Position numbers and translations under genes: made by a program. The notes under the pieces are model-generated. The model searched no databases and was not told the origin of the DNA. It saw only the letters and a program-made list of their open reading frames with translations. From Streptomyces atratus (GTDB taxonomy: Bacteria > Actinomycetota > Actinomycetes > Streptomycetales > Streptomycetaceae), in contig NZ_BMRN01000011.1 in the NCBI RefSeq assembly GCF_014648655.1, positions 124,001-188,000 of the forward strand: 64,000 nucleotides of DNA. Reading direction: 5' to 3'. This document shows positions 39,848-48,829 of this stretch, one piece after another; within the stretch, counting starts at the first letter, position 1, and each line of letters starts with the position of its first letter.

Positions 39848-41161
39848 GTGACGGAGAGGGGCGCGGACGACCGGGGGGCCAGGCGCCGCAGGCGCGGACC
39901 CGTCATCCTGGGGTCCGGGATTCTGCTGGTCGCCGCGGTCGGCGTGGTCGGAGCCCTGGGGCTGGGCGGGGGCGGCGCGGGTACTGACGGTGCGGGCGGC
40001 CGGGGGACCGGCGGCCAGGCGGTGCGGGTCGCTCGGGGCACGCTGACCGACCGGACCGAGATCGACGGCCGCCTCGGGCACGGGCCTGAAGTTCCGTTCC
40101 GGATCAAGAAGAGCGGAACGGTGACCTGGCTGCCCGAATCGGACAAGATCGTGCGGCGCGGCGAGACGGTGCTACGTGTCGACGACCGCCCCGTGGTGCT
40201 GCTGTACGGCACTCTGCCCATGTATCGCGGCCTGGGCATGACGGAAGCCGAAGGTTCGGCTGCGGGAAGCGGCGCCGGCGGCGGCCACGGCGGCGACCCG
40301 GGCGGCGAGACCGCTGAGAGCAGTGACGCAGACAGCCGGCGCTCAAACGGTGCCAGTGGTGCCGAAGTCGGTCGGGGCGGCGACGCTCAGCAGCCGCCCG
40401 TGCCGCTGCACGGTATGGACGTCAACCAGTTCGAGACCAACCTCAGCGCCCTCGGCTACTCGGGCTTCACCGTGGACGAGACGTACTCCTCGCTGACCGC
40501 CGCCGCGGTCAAGCGCTGGCAGAAGGATCTCGGCCTGCCGCAGACCGGCGAGGTCGACGCCGGGGACATCGTCTACGCACCCGGTCCGGTCCGTATCGCG
40601 AGCACCGGTGTGCGGGTCGGGGCCGATGCCGTCGGCAATCCGCTGAGTTACACGAGCACCTCGCGCATGGTCGACGTGGATGCCCCCGCCTCCGACATGA
40701 ACTGGGCGCGGCGGGGCAGCGAGGTCACGGTGGAGCTCCCGGACGGGCGTTCGGTCAAGGGGAAGGTCACCCGCGTGGGCAAGGACGCGTCCGCGCCCGG
40801 CGGTGGGGGCACGGGCAGTGGCGGGGGCGCGGACGGAGGCGGGGACGGCGGCTCCGGGGCGAAGGCGGCCACCGTATCCGTCGTGATCGCCTTCGACGAC
40901 CAGAGCTCTCTGGGCAGGCTGGAGAGCGGGCCTGTCACGGTCCGCCATGTGGTCACCCAGCACAAGGACGTACTCACCGTTCCCGTCGCCGCCCTGGTCG
41001 CCCTGGCCGAGGGCGGCCACGGACTGGAACTCGCCGAAGGCGGCGAGGGCGGCGGTACCGGCCGCTTCGTACCGGTCAAGACCGGTCTGTTCGCCGACGG
41101 CCGGGTCGAGGTGAGCGGCCCCCAGGTCCACGAGGGCATGAAGGTGAGGATCCCCAGGTGA
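39848..41161 (+). CDS. Membrane-fusion/adaptor protein with peptidoglycan-binding domain
   Basis: A 437-residue protein from the GTG at 39848 (GTGs at 39797 and 39806 are also in frame). After an Arg-rich stretch comes one membrane helix (about 20-42), then an HlyD-like adaptor part, a Gly/Ser/Asp-rich insert, a peptidoglycan-binding domain (DVNQFETNLSALGY to KRWQKDLGLPQTGEVD, about 195-235) and a C-terminal beta-barrel part. This architecture is common for adaptors that link a MacB-like permease to the wall. Its stop overlaps the start of the ATPase gene (GTGA). Confidence 0.85.
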   Translation: MTERGADDRGARRRRRGPVILGSGILLVAAVGVVGALGLGGGGAGTDGAGGRGTGGQAVRVARGTLTDRTEIDGRLGHGPEVPFRIKKSGTVTWLPESDKIVRRGETVLRVDDRPVVLLYGTLPMYRGLGMTEAEGSAAGSGAGGGHGGDPGGETAESSDADSRRSNGASGAEVGRGGDAQQPPVPLHGMDVNQFETNLSALGYSGFTVDETYSSLTAAAVKRWQKDLGLPQTGEVDAGDIVYAPGPVRIASTGVRVGADAVGNPLSYTSTSRMVDVDAPASDMNWARRGSEVTVELPDGRSVKGKVTRVGKDASAPGGGGTGSGGGADGGGDGGSGAKAATVSVVIAFDDQSSLGRLESGPVTVRHVVTQHKDVLTVPVAALVALAEGGHGLELAEGGEGGGTGRFVPVKTGLFADGRVEVSGPQVHEGMKVRIPR

Positions 41162-41901
41162 CCTCGGCAAGACCGTCCCGCCCGTCCGGCCCGCTCCCGG
41201 GCACACCCGTCGTCGAGTTCGCGGCCGTGTCGAAGACCTACCCGGGCCGCGTCACCGCGGTCAGCGAGGTCGACCTCGCCATTACGTACGGAGAACTCGT
41301 CGCCGTCGTCGGCCACTCCGGTTCGGGGAAGTCGACCGTGCTCCATCTGATGGGCACCCTCGACCGGCCCTCGAGCGGCCGGGTGACCGTGGACGGCTAC
41401 GACATCGCCGGGCTGTCCGACGGTGAGATCTCCGCACTGCGGGCGCAACGGATCGGCTTCGTGTTCCAGCAGTTCCACCTGGCCGTGGGGGTGCCCGTGC
41501 TGGACACCGTCGCCGACGGCCTGCTGTACGCGGGCGTGCCGTTGCGGGAGCGCCGCCGCAGGGCGGCTCAGGCGCTGACCCGTGTGGGGCTCGACCACCG
41601 GATCGGCCACCTCCCCCACCAGCTCTCCGGTGGCGAACGGCAGCGGGCCGCAGTCGCCCGGGCAGTGATCGGCGAGCCGGCCCTTCTGCTCGCCGACGAG
41701 CCCACCGGCAACCTCGACTCCGCCTCAGGTGTGGCGGTGCTGGAGCTCCTGTGCGAGCTGCACGCGGCCGGCACCACGGTGGTGGTCATCACGCACGACC
41801 GGGAGATGGCCGCGGTGTTCGACCGGCGGGTGGAGATGCGCGACGGCCGGATAGTCGCCGACAGCGGTCCCGTCCTGCCCCGTACGGGAACCGAGCGATG
41901 A
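41158..41901 (+). CDS. ABC transporter ATPase, MacB/LolD type
   Basis: A 247-residue ATPase with Walker A GHSGSGKST near residue 52, the Q-loop FVFQQFHL, the signature LSGGERQRAAVARA, Walker B LLLADEPTGNLDS and the switch His in VVITHD. The sequence after Walker B (PTGNLDS) is typical of MacB/LolD/FtsE-type mechanotransmission transporters. It is coupled to the adaptor upstream and to the permease downstream by 4-base overlaps. Confidence 0.93.
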   Translation: MTSARPSRPSGPLPGTPVVEFAAVSKTYPGRVTAVSEVDLAITYGELVAVVGHSGSGKSTVLHLMGTLDRPSSGRVTVDGYDIAGLSDGEISALRAQRIGFVFQQFHLAVGVPVLDTVADGLLYAGVPLRERRRRAAQALTRVGLDHRIGHLPHQLSGGERQRAAVARAVIGEPALLLADEPTGNLDSASGVAVLELLCELHAAGTTVVVITHDREMAAVFDRRVEMRDGRIVADSGPVLPRTGTER

Positions 41902-43115
41902 GCCGCCCGAGGCACGGGCACGTCACCGCGCTGCGCCCCGCCCGGCTGCGACCCGCCGACATCTTCCGGCTCGGCGGAACCGGTCTGCGAACCCGCCCTC
42001 TGCGGGTGTTCCTGTCGGCGCTGGGCATTGCGATCGGTGTCGCCGCGATGGTCGCCGTCGTCGGTATCTCCAGCTCCAGCCGGGCCGAGGTCGACCGCAG
42101 ACTCGACAAACTGGGGACCAATCTGTTGCGGGTCGCCCCCGGGCAGACTCCCGACGGCAGGAAGAGCAGCCTCCCCGAAGAGGCGGTGCCCATGATCGGG
42201 CGCATCGGACCGGTGCAGCAGGTGGCGGCGGTCGGCGCGATCGAGGACGCCGCGGTCTACCGCAATGAGCATGTGCCGGTCGGACGCACCAGCAGTGTTC
42301 AGGTGGCCGCGGCCGGGCCGCGGCTCCTGCCCGCGATCGGCGGGCACGTCGACACGGGCAGATGGCTCGAGTCGGCGACCGAGGACTACCCGGCCGTGGT
42401 CCTCGGCTCCCGGGCGGCCCGGCGGCTGGACGCGTACACGCCCGGGATGCGCCTGTGGCTGGGCGGGAAGTGGTTCTCCCTGGTCGGTGTGCTCGATCCG
42501 GTGCCGCTGGCGCCGGAGATCGACAACTCGGCGCTGGTCGGCTGGCGGGCCGCGCAGACGTATCTGCACTTCGACGGCCACCCGTCGAACATCTACGTAC
42601 GCGCCCGGAACAGCCAGGTGACGGCCGTGCGCGATGTGCTCGCGGCGACGGCGAATCCGGCCGAACCCAACGAGGTGATGGTCTCCCGGCCCTCCGATGC
42701 GCTGGCCGCACGGGAGGCCACCGAGTCCGCGCTGACCGGGCTGCTGCTGGGCCTCGGCGGGGTCGCGCTGCTGGTGGGCGGGGTCGGCGTCGGCAACACC
42801 ATGATCATTTCTGTACTGGAGAGGCGTCCGGAGATCGGTCTGCGCAGGGCGCTGGGCGCCACCGGCGGCCAGATCCGGGGCCAGTTCGTCACCGAGTCGC
42901 TGCTGCTGTCCGCGCTGGGCGGTCTCGGCGGCCTGGTGCTGGGTACTGTCATCACCGCCGGGTACGCGTATGCCCGGGGCTGGCCGACCGAGGTACCGAT
43001 GTGGTCCGGGGCGGCGGGCATCGCCGTCACACTGGCGATCGGGGGGATCGCGGGCCTCTACCCGGCGGTTCGGGCCGGACGTCTCGCCCCCACTGAGGCG
43101 CTCGCGGGGGTGTGA
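41898..43115 (+). CDS. ABC transporter permease, MacB-like (FtsX fold)
   Basis: A 405-residue permease with an N-terminal membrane helix (about 36-58), a large extracytoplasmic domain and three C-terminal helices. ERRPEIGLRRALGATGGQIRGQF is the FtsX/MacB coupling motif, and PAVRAGRLAPTEALAG is the usual end. With its ATPase and adaptor it should export a peptide or other amphipath from the membrane. It is convergent with the histidine kinase gene. Confidence 0.92.
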   Translation: MSRPRHGHVTALRPARLRPADIFRLGGTGLRTRPLRVFLSALGIAIGVAAMVAVVGISSSSRAEVDRRLDKLGTNLLRVAPGQTPDGRKSSLPEEAVPMIGRIGPVQQVAAVGAIEDAAVYRNEHVPVGRTSSVQVAAAGPRLLPAIGGHVDTGRWLESATEDYPAVVLGSRAARRLDAYTPGMRLWLGGKWFSLVGVLDPVPLAPEIDNSALVGWRAAQTYLHFDGHPSNIYVRARNSQVTAVRDVLAATANPAEPNEVMVSRPSDALAAREATESALTGLLLGLGGVALLVGGVGVGNTMIISVLERRPEIGLRRALGATGGQIRGQFVTESLLLSALGGLGGLVLGTVITAGYAYARGWPTEVPMWSGAAGIAVTLAIGGIAGLYPAVRAGRLAPTEALAGV

Positions 43116-43208
43116 CGGGCGCGGGCCGGCCGTGCGACTGCGGCAGCGTTTCCGGCTGGCCGGAGCCGGTCAGCCTGTGCCCGCCCCGTGCCGGTCGGCC
43201 GCCTCCGC

Positions 43209-44840
43209 TCACCCTCCAATACCCCCCGGGCCCGTGGAGAGCACGACGCTGAACGTCGTACCGACCCCCACGGTGCTCTCCACATCGATCCTCCCCCGGT
43301 GGTCGGTCACGATCTGGCGGGCGATGGACAGCCCCAGGCCACTGCCACCCGTGGCGCGGCCCCGTGCCGCGTCCGCGCGCCAGAAGCGGTCGAAAAGGTG
43401 CGGCAGGTCCTCGGGAGGTATCCCCTTCCCGGTGTCCCGCACCTGAATGACCGCCAGGTCGCCGTCGCGGACCAGCGCAAGGTTCACGGTGCCGCCTGGC
43501 GCCGTGACCCGTACCGCGTTCACGACCAGGTTGCCGACGACCTGGCGCAGCCGGTCGGCGTCGGCGAACACACGTACCGACTGCGGTACGTCGAGCTCCA
43601 GTACGACGTCGGCCGTCTCGGCCCTGGCCCGGTGGGCGGTGCGGCAGGTCTCCAGCATGTCGCCCAGATCGACATCGACGCGATGGTAGGTGAGCGCACC
43701 GGCCTCGGCCAGGGCCAGATCCTGCAGGTCGTCCACGATCCGCTGCTGCAGCATCGCCTCCTCGTGGAGGGACTCCAGCAGTTCGGGGGTCGGCTCGACA
43801 TAGCCGTCCTGCAGCGCCTCCAGATAGCCACGCAGATTGGCCAGCGGGGTGCGCAGCTCATGCGCGATGTCGCCGGTGAGGCGGCGCTGGCGGTCCTCAC
43901 CCGCCTGGATGGAGTCGGCCATCCGGTTGAAGGCGCCACCGAGTTCGGCGATCTCGTCCCGCCCGGAGACGACGACCCTCCGCCCCAGGTCGCCTTCTCC
44001 CAGCCCCCGCGCTGCCATGGTCAGGGCCCGGATCGGGCGCAGTACGGCCCTGGACAGGAGCAGGGCGCCGAGGACAGCCGCGAGAAAGACGCCCGCCGCG
44101 ACGGCCATCGTGGGCGCGGCGGCCAGGGTGGGCGGGGATTCGTCCTTGGCTCCGAGACGGACCTGGAGTCGGGGCGGCGCAGCGGCCGCGATCTGTTTGT
44201 TGAAGGCTCGCTGGAGACAGGCCGCGAGCCGCGGATCGAACTCGCACGTCTGCACCGCTTCGTGATCCTGGGCGATCCGGGGATCCGAGTCGGCCGACGG
44301 CTCCCTGCACTGCGCGGGCCGGCGCTCCGTGCTGATCACGGGCATGCCGATACCGTTCGGCCGGGCCGTCACCGCGGCCCCCGCACGTGTCAGGCATGCG
44401 GCGTACGTCGCGGCAGCCCGGTACTCGGTGATCGCGGTCACCGTCAGCTTGACCGAGACCCGCGGGACCTTCTCCGTGGGCAACCGCAGGGTGGGGCGCG
44501 GATCGACCAGGACCGGGGGCCGACTGCCGGCCGTGCGGGGTTCGCGGCCCGCAAGGGCGTCGGAGTCGACGACCAGAACATCGGCCTCCGTGGCGACGCG
44601 GATGCGCTGACCGGTGTCCTTCGCCAGCGCGCCCACCGTCGGCGAGACCCCGTCCCAAGTGCCGTGCGCGAAGCCGTACGCGTACAGTTCGCCGGTGATC
44701 CGCGAGACCTCCTGCTGCCCGGCGGCGACGGAGTCGCGGACCTGGAGGTTCGCCTGCCGCAGAGTCAGCCAGGCGGTCGCCGCCGTGGCGGCCATCGCGA
44801 CAAGCATCAGCAGGCCGAGCGCCCGCAGTCTGAAGCTCAC
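43209..44840 (-). CDS. Sensor histidine kinase
   Basis: A 543-residue kinase with two membrane helices (about 6-25 and 245-268) around a large extracellular sensor that includes several cysteines (CLTRAG, QCREP, TCEFD, ACLQRA), a HAMP domain, the H-box with phospho-acceptor in HELRTPLANLRGYLEAL near residue 327 and N, F and G boxes near the end (GLGLSIARQIV). The GTG start overlaps the stop of the response-regulator gene (GTGA). The convergent ABC efflux operon is the likely target; sensing of an envelope-active peptide is inferred from that context. Confidence 0.92.
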   Translation of the reverse strand: MSFRLRALGLLMLVAMAATAATAWLTLRQANLQVRDSVAAGQQEVSRITGELYAYGFAHGTWDGVSPTVGALAKDTGQRIRVATEADVLVVDSDALAGREPRTAGSRPPVLVDPRPTLRLPTEKVPRVSVKLTVTAITEYRAAATYAACLTRAGAAVTARPNGIGMPVISTERRPAQCREPSADSDPRIAQDHEAVQTCEFDPRLAACLQRAFNKQIAAAAPPRLQVRLGAKDESPPTLAAAPTMAVAAGVFLAAVLGALLLSRAVLRPIRALTMAARGLGEGDLGRRVVVSGRDEIAELGGAFNRMADSIQAGEDRQRRLTGDIAHELRTPLANLRGYLEALQDGYVEPTPELLESLHEEAMLQQRIVDDLQDLALAEAGALTYHRVDVDLGDMLETCRTAHRARAETADVVLELDVPQSVRVFADADRLRQVVGNLVVNAVRVTAPGGTVNLALVRDGDLAVIQVRDTGKGIPPEDLPHLFDRFWRADAARGRATGGSGLGLSIARQIVTDHRGRIDVESTVGVGTTFSVVLSTGPGGIGG

Positions 44841-45538
44841 TGCCCCGCACCGGGCCCGTTCGCCAATCGGTATCCCCGGCCGTAGACGGTCTCCACATAC
44901 CTCCGGTCCGCTCGCCCCCGCTCCAGCTTCCGCCGCAGGTTCATCACATGGGCATCGACGGTGCGTTCCAGTACGTTCTGGTCGAACCCGAAGACCTGGT
45001 CGATGATCTGCGCCCGGGTGAAGGCCCGTCCGGGCTCCCCCGCGAGCACGGTCAGGATGGCGAACTCCTTGCCGGTCAACACCACGGGCACCCCGGCCAC
45101 CCGTACCTCGAAACGGGCGGTGTCGATCTCCAGGTCGCCGGCCGTGAGCACCGCCGGACCGGTGCGCCCGGCCGCCTTCGACCGGCGCAGCAGCGCCCTG
45201 ACCCGAGCTGTCAGCTCCCTGGGGCTGTACGGCTTGGCCATGTAGTCGTCGGCCCCCAGGTCCAGCCCCAGGAGCATGTCCTCCTCCGTCGTGCGTGCCG
45301 TGAGCAGCAGGATGGGGACCTGGGATTCGGCGCGCAGGATCCGGCATACGTCCAGGCCGTCGACGTTCGGCATCATCACATCGAGCACGATGAGGTCGGG
45401 CCGGGAGGACCTTGCCCGGTCGATCGCCGAGCGGCCGTCGGCGACGATCTGGACCTCGTTCCCCTCACGCTCCAGATAGATGCCTATCAACCGCGCCTGC
45501 TTCACGTCGTCCTCGGCAACCAGTATGCGTGCGCTCAA
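44837..45538 (-). CDS. OmpR/PhoB-family response regulator
   Basis: A 233-residue regulator. The receiver domain has the acidic pair in VAEDD (8-12), the phosphorylated Asp in LIVLDVMMPNVDG near residue 53 and Lys in DYMAKPYSP near 103. The C-terminal winged helix ends with RRYVETVYGRGYRL, characteristic of the PhoB branch. It starts with TTG at 45538 behind GAGGAG. It heads the operon with the kinase and probably activates the adjacent ABC operon. Confidence 0.92.
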   Translation of the reverse strand: MSARILVAEDDVKQARLIGIYLEREGNEVQIVADGRSAIDRARSSRPDLIVLDVMMPNVDGLDVCRILRAESQVPILLLTARTTEEDMLLGLDLGADDYMAKPYSPRELTARVRALLRRSKAAGRTGPAVLTAGDLEIDTARFEVRVAGVPVVLTGKEFAILTVLAGEPGRAFTRAQIIDQVFGFDQNVLERTVDAHVMNLRRKLERGRADRRYVETVYGRGYRLANGPGAGQ

Positions 45539-45954
45539 CGAGACTCCTCGTCCGGGATCCGTCGTGACAGGGGTACCAGTATCCGTATGAGCCGCTGCCG
45601 CGGAGCCGGACTCCGGACGCGGATACCGGATCGCTCAAGGCGGCCGATGGCCCGTCATACAGAGCCCGTCGTCAGCCTGTTCAGGCGCAGACAACCGGCC
45701 TCGCGCGGGGTCGACTCCCACACCTCAGGGGCCATGGCGCGGGGCCCGCCGCCGCCCGAACACTCAGGTCTCGCACGTGGATTCAGGCGCTCCGAGAGGT
45801 TTATCTACGCGCGGAGCCATCGCGACCGAACGATCATTCGGGCATATCAGACCAGTTCTTTCGCAGCTATTACCGGCGAGTACCAACAGCTGCTAGAAAC
45901 GTGGCGCTCACTCAACCCCCCACCCACCCCCCACACTTCGGAGGGCTGACAGCC
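45539..45954. other. Intergenic region between the two-component system and the SGNH esterase
   Basis: About 416 bases holding the divergent promoters of the response-regulator operon and of the esterase. Base composition falls around 45790-45900. No gene, strong hairpin or recognisable operator was seen. Confidence 0.4.
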
Positions 45955-46758
45955 ATGTCAGTACGGAGATTCTGGGCGTCCGCATCCACTCTGGTCCTCG
46001 CCGCCGTGGCCGCTCTGGGCGTCGCCCAGCCGGCCTCGGCATCCTCGGCCGCCGCCGGCGGGTACGTCGCGCTCGGCGACTCGTACTCGTCCGGCGTCGG
46101 CGCGGGGAGCTATCTCTCCGGCAGCGGCGACTGCCGCCGCAGCACCAACGCCTACCCCTACCTCTGGGCAGCCGCGAACTCACCTTCCTCTTTCGCCTTC
46201 GTCGCCTGTTCGGGCGCCACGACGAGTTCGGTGGCCGGCAGCCAGCTGGGCGCACTGAGCTCGTCCACCGGCCTGGTCAGCGTCACGGCGGGCGGCAACG
46301 ACGTCGGCTTCGCCGATGTCATGCAGGACTGCGTGCTGTCCAGCGAGGCCACCTGTCTGAGCAGCGTGAGCTCGGCCGTGTCGCAGATGCAGAACTCGCT
46401 TCCGTCCGGCCTGAGTTCACTCTACGGTTCCATTCGGTCGCGGGCCCCGCAGGCACATGTCGTGGTGCTGGGATACCCGCGCTTCTACCAGCTGAGCGGC
46501 AGCTGCATCGCCGGGCTCTCGGAGAAGGAGCGGGCGGCCATCAACAACGCGTCCGACGTCCTGAACGGTGTCATCGCCAAGCAGGCGGTCAACGCCGGGT
46601 TCACGTTCTCCAGCGTGGTGGACGAGTTCACCGGGCATGAGCTGTGCTCCGGTGACGCATGGCTCCACAGTGTGACGCTCCCCGTCTACAACTCGTACCA
46701 CCCCAAGGCCGCCGGACAGTCGGGCGGCTATCTTCCGGCCTTCCGCTCGGCCGCGTAG
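45955..46758 (+). CDS. Secreted SGNH/GDSL esterase-lipase
   Basis: A 267-residue enzyme with a Sec signal peptide cut after ASA near residue 31. The catalytic Ser is in ALGDSYSSG near residue 43, the oxyanion Asn in TAGGNDVGF near 114 and the His in YHPKAAGQ near 249. Overall it closely resembles the Streptomyces rimosus extracellular GDSL lipase. Six cysteines should form three disulfides. It hydrolyses ester lipids outside the cell. GGAGGG precedes the ATG, and a long hairpin ends the transcript. Confidence 0.93.
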   Translation: MSVRRFWASASTLVLAAVAALGVAQPASASSAAAGGYVALGDSYSSGVGAGSYLSGSGDCRRSTNAYPYLWAAANSPSSFAFVACSGATTSSVAGSQLGALSSSTGLVSVTAGGNDVGFADVMQDCVLSSEATCLSSVSSAVSQMQNSLPSGLSSLYGSIRSRAPQAHVVVLGYPRFYQLSGSCIAGLSEKERAAINNASDVLNGVIAKQAVNAGFTFSSVVDEFTGHELCSGDAWLHSVTLPVYNSYHPKAAGQSGGYLPAFRSAA

Positions 46759-46776
46759 GACGCGGACGACGGAGGT

Positions 46777-46828
46777 ACAGAAGCGCGGCGGGCCGCCGGG
46801 GAGTTCCGGCCGCCCACCGCGCTTCTGT
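46777..46828. terminator. Terminator after the SGNH esterase
   Basis: Arms 46777-46799 and 46806-46828 pair at 21 of 23 positions with a 6-base loop, 18 bases past the stop. Confidence 0.85.
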
Positions 46829-46894
46829 TGTGTTCAGGCACGCGCACACTGCCTCCGGCGCAGGCGGTGTTGCTTCGCGCACGGGCGTGTCGCT

Positions 46895-47350
46895 TCAGGT
46901 GCGGGCAGCCGTGCCCCGTCGGTGCAGAGCGAGGGCGGTCGCAGCGGCGAGTACGGCGGTGGCTGCGGCCGCCCACCAGCCGTGCCGGAATGCGCCGAGC
47001 GCCTCGGCCGGTCCGTCGGGGGCACCGAGCAGCGTGACCACCAGGGCGACACCCAGCACCGAACCCGTCCGGCGGGCCATCGTGGTGACCGCTGATCCGG
47101 TGGCGAAACGGGTGGGCGGGAGAGCCTCAGCGGCCGCGCCGACCGGGGTGGGAAGGGCGAAGCCGACGCCGATGCCGGTGATCATCATGCCGGGAAGGAC
47201 ACCGCTCGCGCAGTGCGGAGCCGTATCGGGTGCGACAGCCCACCAGGCCGGCCCGACAGCGAACAGCAGACAGCCGAGTGCGGCGGTGCGGCCCGTTCCG
47301 ATGCGGCTGCCGACCGGGCCCGAGAGCACGGCGAGCGCGGGTACGACCAA
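46895..47350 (-). pseudogene. C-terminal remnant of a DHA2 MFS transporter
   Basis: About 150 codons match the last four or five helices of a 14-helix drug transporter, including GMMITGIGVGFALPTPVGAAAE and RRTGSVLGVALVV. There is no start codon with a ribosome binding site, and the sequence upstream of 47350 in this frame is not transporter-like, so about two thirds of the gene is missing. It is not related closely enough by eye to the intact MFS gene at 33260 to be a simple copy. Confidence 0.75.
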
Positions 47351-47478
47351 CGGACCCGGGCGATGGGGCGACCGGAGGACCCGCGGCCCGGCTGACGCCC
47401 ACCGCCGCCATCACGTTCCCCGCTCCCCGTTCCCCGTCTCCCGTACCCCGTTCGCCCCCCGCCCCCGTCCGTTCGGCC

Positions 47479-47868
47479 TCAGTACCGCTCGACGAGGTGC
47501 TCCCGGCCCGCCGGGGGCTCGTACGGCTCGGGCCGGAAGTCGGTGATCCCGCTGATCCGCCCCTCCGCGTCGAACGTGAAGAAGTGGATGGCGTGCAACT
47601 CCTGCGGGCCGACCGTGAAAAGCGTCCGGACAGCGACCTGCTGCCCCTCCCGGTCGGCCACGACCCGTTCGACGCGGACGTGCCGGTCCCCCGGGTACTC
47701 CCGGTTGAACTGCACGTACCGCTCCTTCCCGCGGATGCGTTCGCGAGTCTGCGGCAGGTCGTACAGCACCTCGTCGGCGAGCGTCGTGGCGAAGATGTCC
47801 CAGTCGCGATTGTCGGCCGCGGTCCAGTACGTCTTCACCGCGGTACGCAGATCAGCAGTCGTGGTCAT
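47479..47868 (-). CDS. SnoaL/NTF2-like small protein
   Basis: A 129-residue protein with the cone-shaped NTF2-like pattern: an N-terminal helix with TYWTAADNRDWDIFATTLADEV, then beta strands ending HAIHFFTFDAEGRISGITDF. Members are enzymes or binding proteins for small hydrophobic compounds; the ligand here is unknown. The ATG at 47868 is chosen because the domain begins directly after it. The methyltransferase gene lies 53 bases upstream on the same strand and may share its transcript. Confidence 0.82.
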   Translation of the reverse strand: MTTTADLRTAVKTYWTAADNRDWDIFATTLADEVLYDLPQTRERIRGKERYVQFNREYPGDRHVRVERVVADREGQQVAVRTLFTVGPQELHAIHFFTFDAEGRISGITDFRPEPYEPPAGREHLVERY

Positions 47869-47921
47869 GGTTCGAGTCTGACCCCCACCACTGACAACGG
47901 GCCTTGCGTGCCGGCCTCCGG

Positions 47922-48758
47922 TCAGGAGCCGGCCGGGCGCGACGCCTTGACCGAGTACATCAGCGGGATGCGCGGACGGCCGGCGGGGAAGCGGTAGAAG
48001 CCGTCGCCGTCCCGCTCCAGCGCCGAGAAGCGGGCGAAGAGCGAGAAGTCGTGCTCGTGCAGGAACTCGATCCGCAGCCCGGCGGCGACCAGCGCCGACA
48101 CCACGTCGCCGATCGGGTGCTGCCATTCGACGCTGCGGTTGTGGACGGTCGGTGCGTCGAAGTCCGCGTACGTGCCCGGCGTCTCGTCCACCCATGCGTC
48201 ACGGCTGAAGTAGTCGTGGACGACCTTCGCGCCGGTCGAGTCGTCGAGGCAGTCCGTGAGCGGGTGGAACTCCGCGAGGTAGAGGAAGCCGCCGGGCGCC
48301 ACGAGCGATGCGGCGGTCTCGGCCCAGCGCCGGGTGTCGGGCAGCCAGTTCAGCGCACCGACGCCGGTGTAGACGATGTCGTACGACGAGTCCGGGACGG
48401 CCTGCGCGGCGTCATGGACATCGGCGGCGACGAACGATGCCCGGTCCTGGGTGAACCCCAGCTCGCGGGCCAGGCCGCGCGCGGTCTCCACAGCCGGTTC
48501 GGAGAAGTCCAGACCGACGACGTGTGCGGCGCCGTGCCGGGCCCAGGACAGGGTGTCGACCCCGATGTGGCACTGCAGATGAAGCAGCGACTTGCCCGTG
48601 ACGTCCCCGACCTCGGCGAGTTCGAAGTCGCGCAGGGCCTCCTTGCCGGCGCGGAAGGAATCCAGGTCGTAGAAGTCGCTCCCGGCGTGGATGGGGACCC
48701 GCTCGTCCCAGTGCGCACGGTTGGCCTCGTGCCAGTCGGCAGGGGTCGGTGCATTCAT
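47922..48758 (-). CDS. Class I SAM-dependent methyltransferase
   Basis: A 278-residue methyltransferase. The SAM-binding strand and loop read SLLHLQCHIGVDTLSWA near residues 58-74 (HIG in place of the common GCG), followed by VVGLDFSEPAVE with the ribose-binding Asp, and VYTGVGALNWLPD at motif IV. This variant family is common in actinobacteria; the substrate is unknown. The ATG at 48758 is preferred over a start six codons upstream. It is divergent from the S9 peptidase gene. Confidence 0.85.
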   Translation of the reverse strand: MNAPTPADWHEANRAHWDERVPIHAGSDFYDLDSFRAGKEALRDFELAEVGDVTGKSLLHLQCHIGVDTLSWARHGAAHVVGLDFSEPAVETARGLARELGFTQDRASFVAADVHDAAQAVPDSSYDIVYTGVGALNWLPDTRRWAETAASLVAPGGFLYLAEFHPLTDCLDDSTGAKVVHDYFSRDAWVDETPGTYADFDAPTVHNRSVEWQHPIGDVVSALVAAGLRIEFLHEHDFSLFARFSALERDGDGFYRFPAGRPRIPLMYSVKASRPAGS

Positions 48759-48829
48759 GCCCTGGAGGTTATCCACAGGCTGCGGGCGACGCGAACGAAT
48801 TGTCGGCGTTCCGGCGCAGAATGGGGGGC

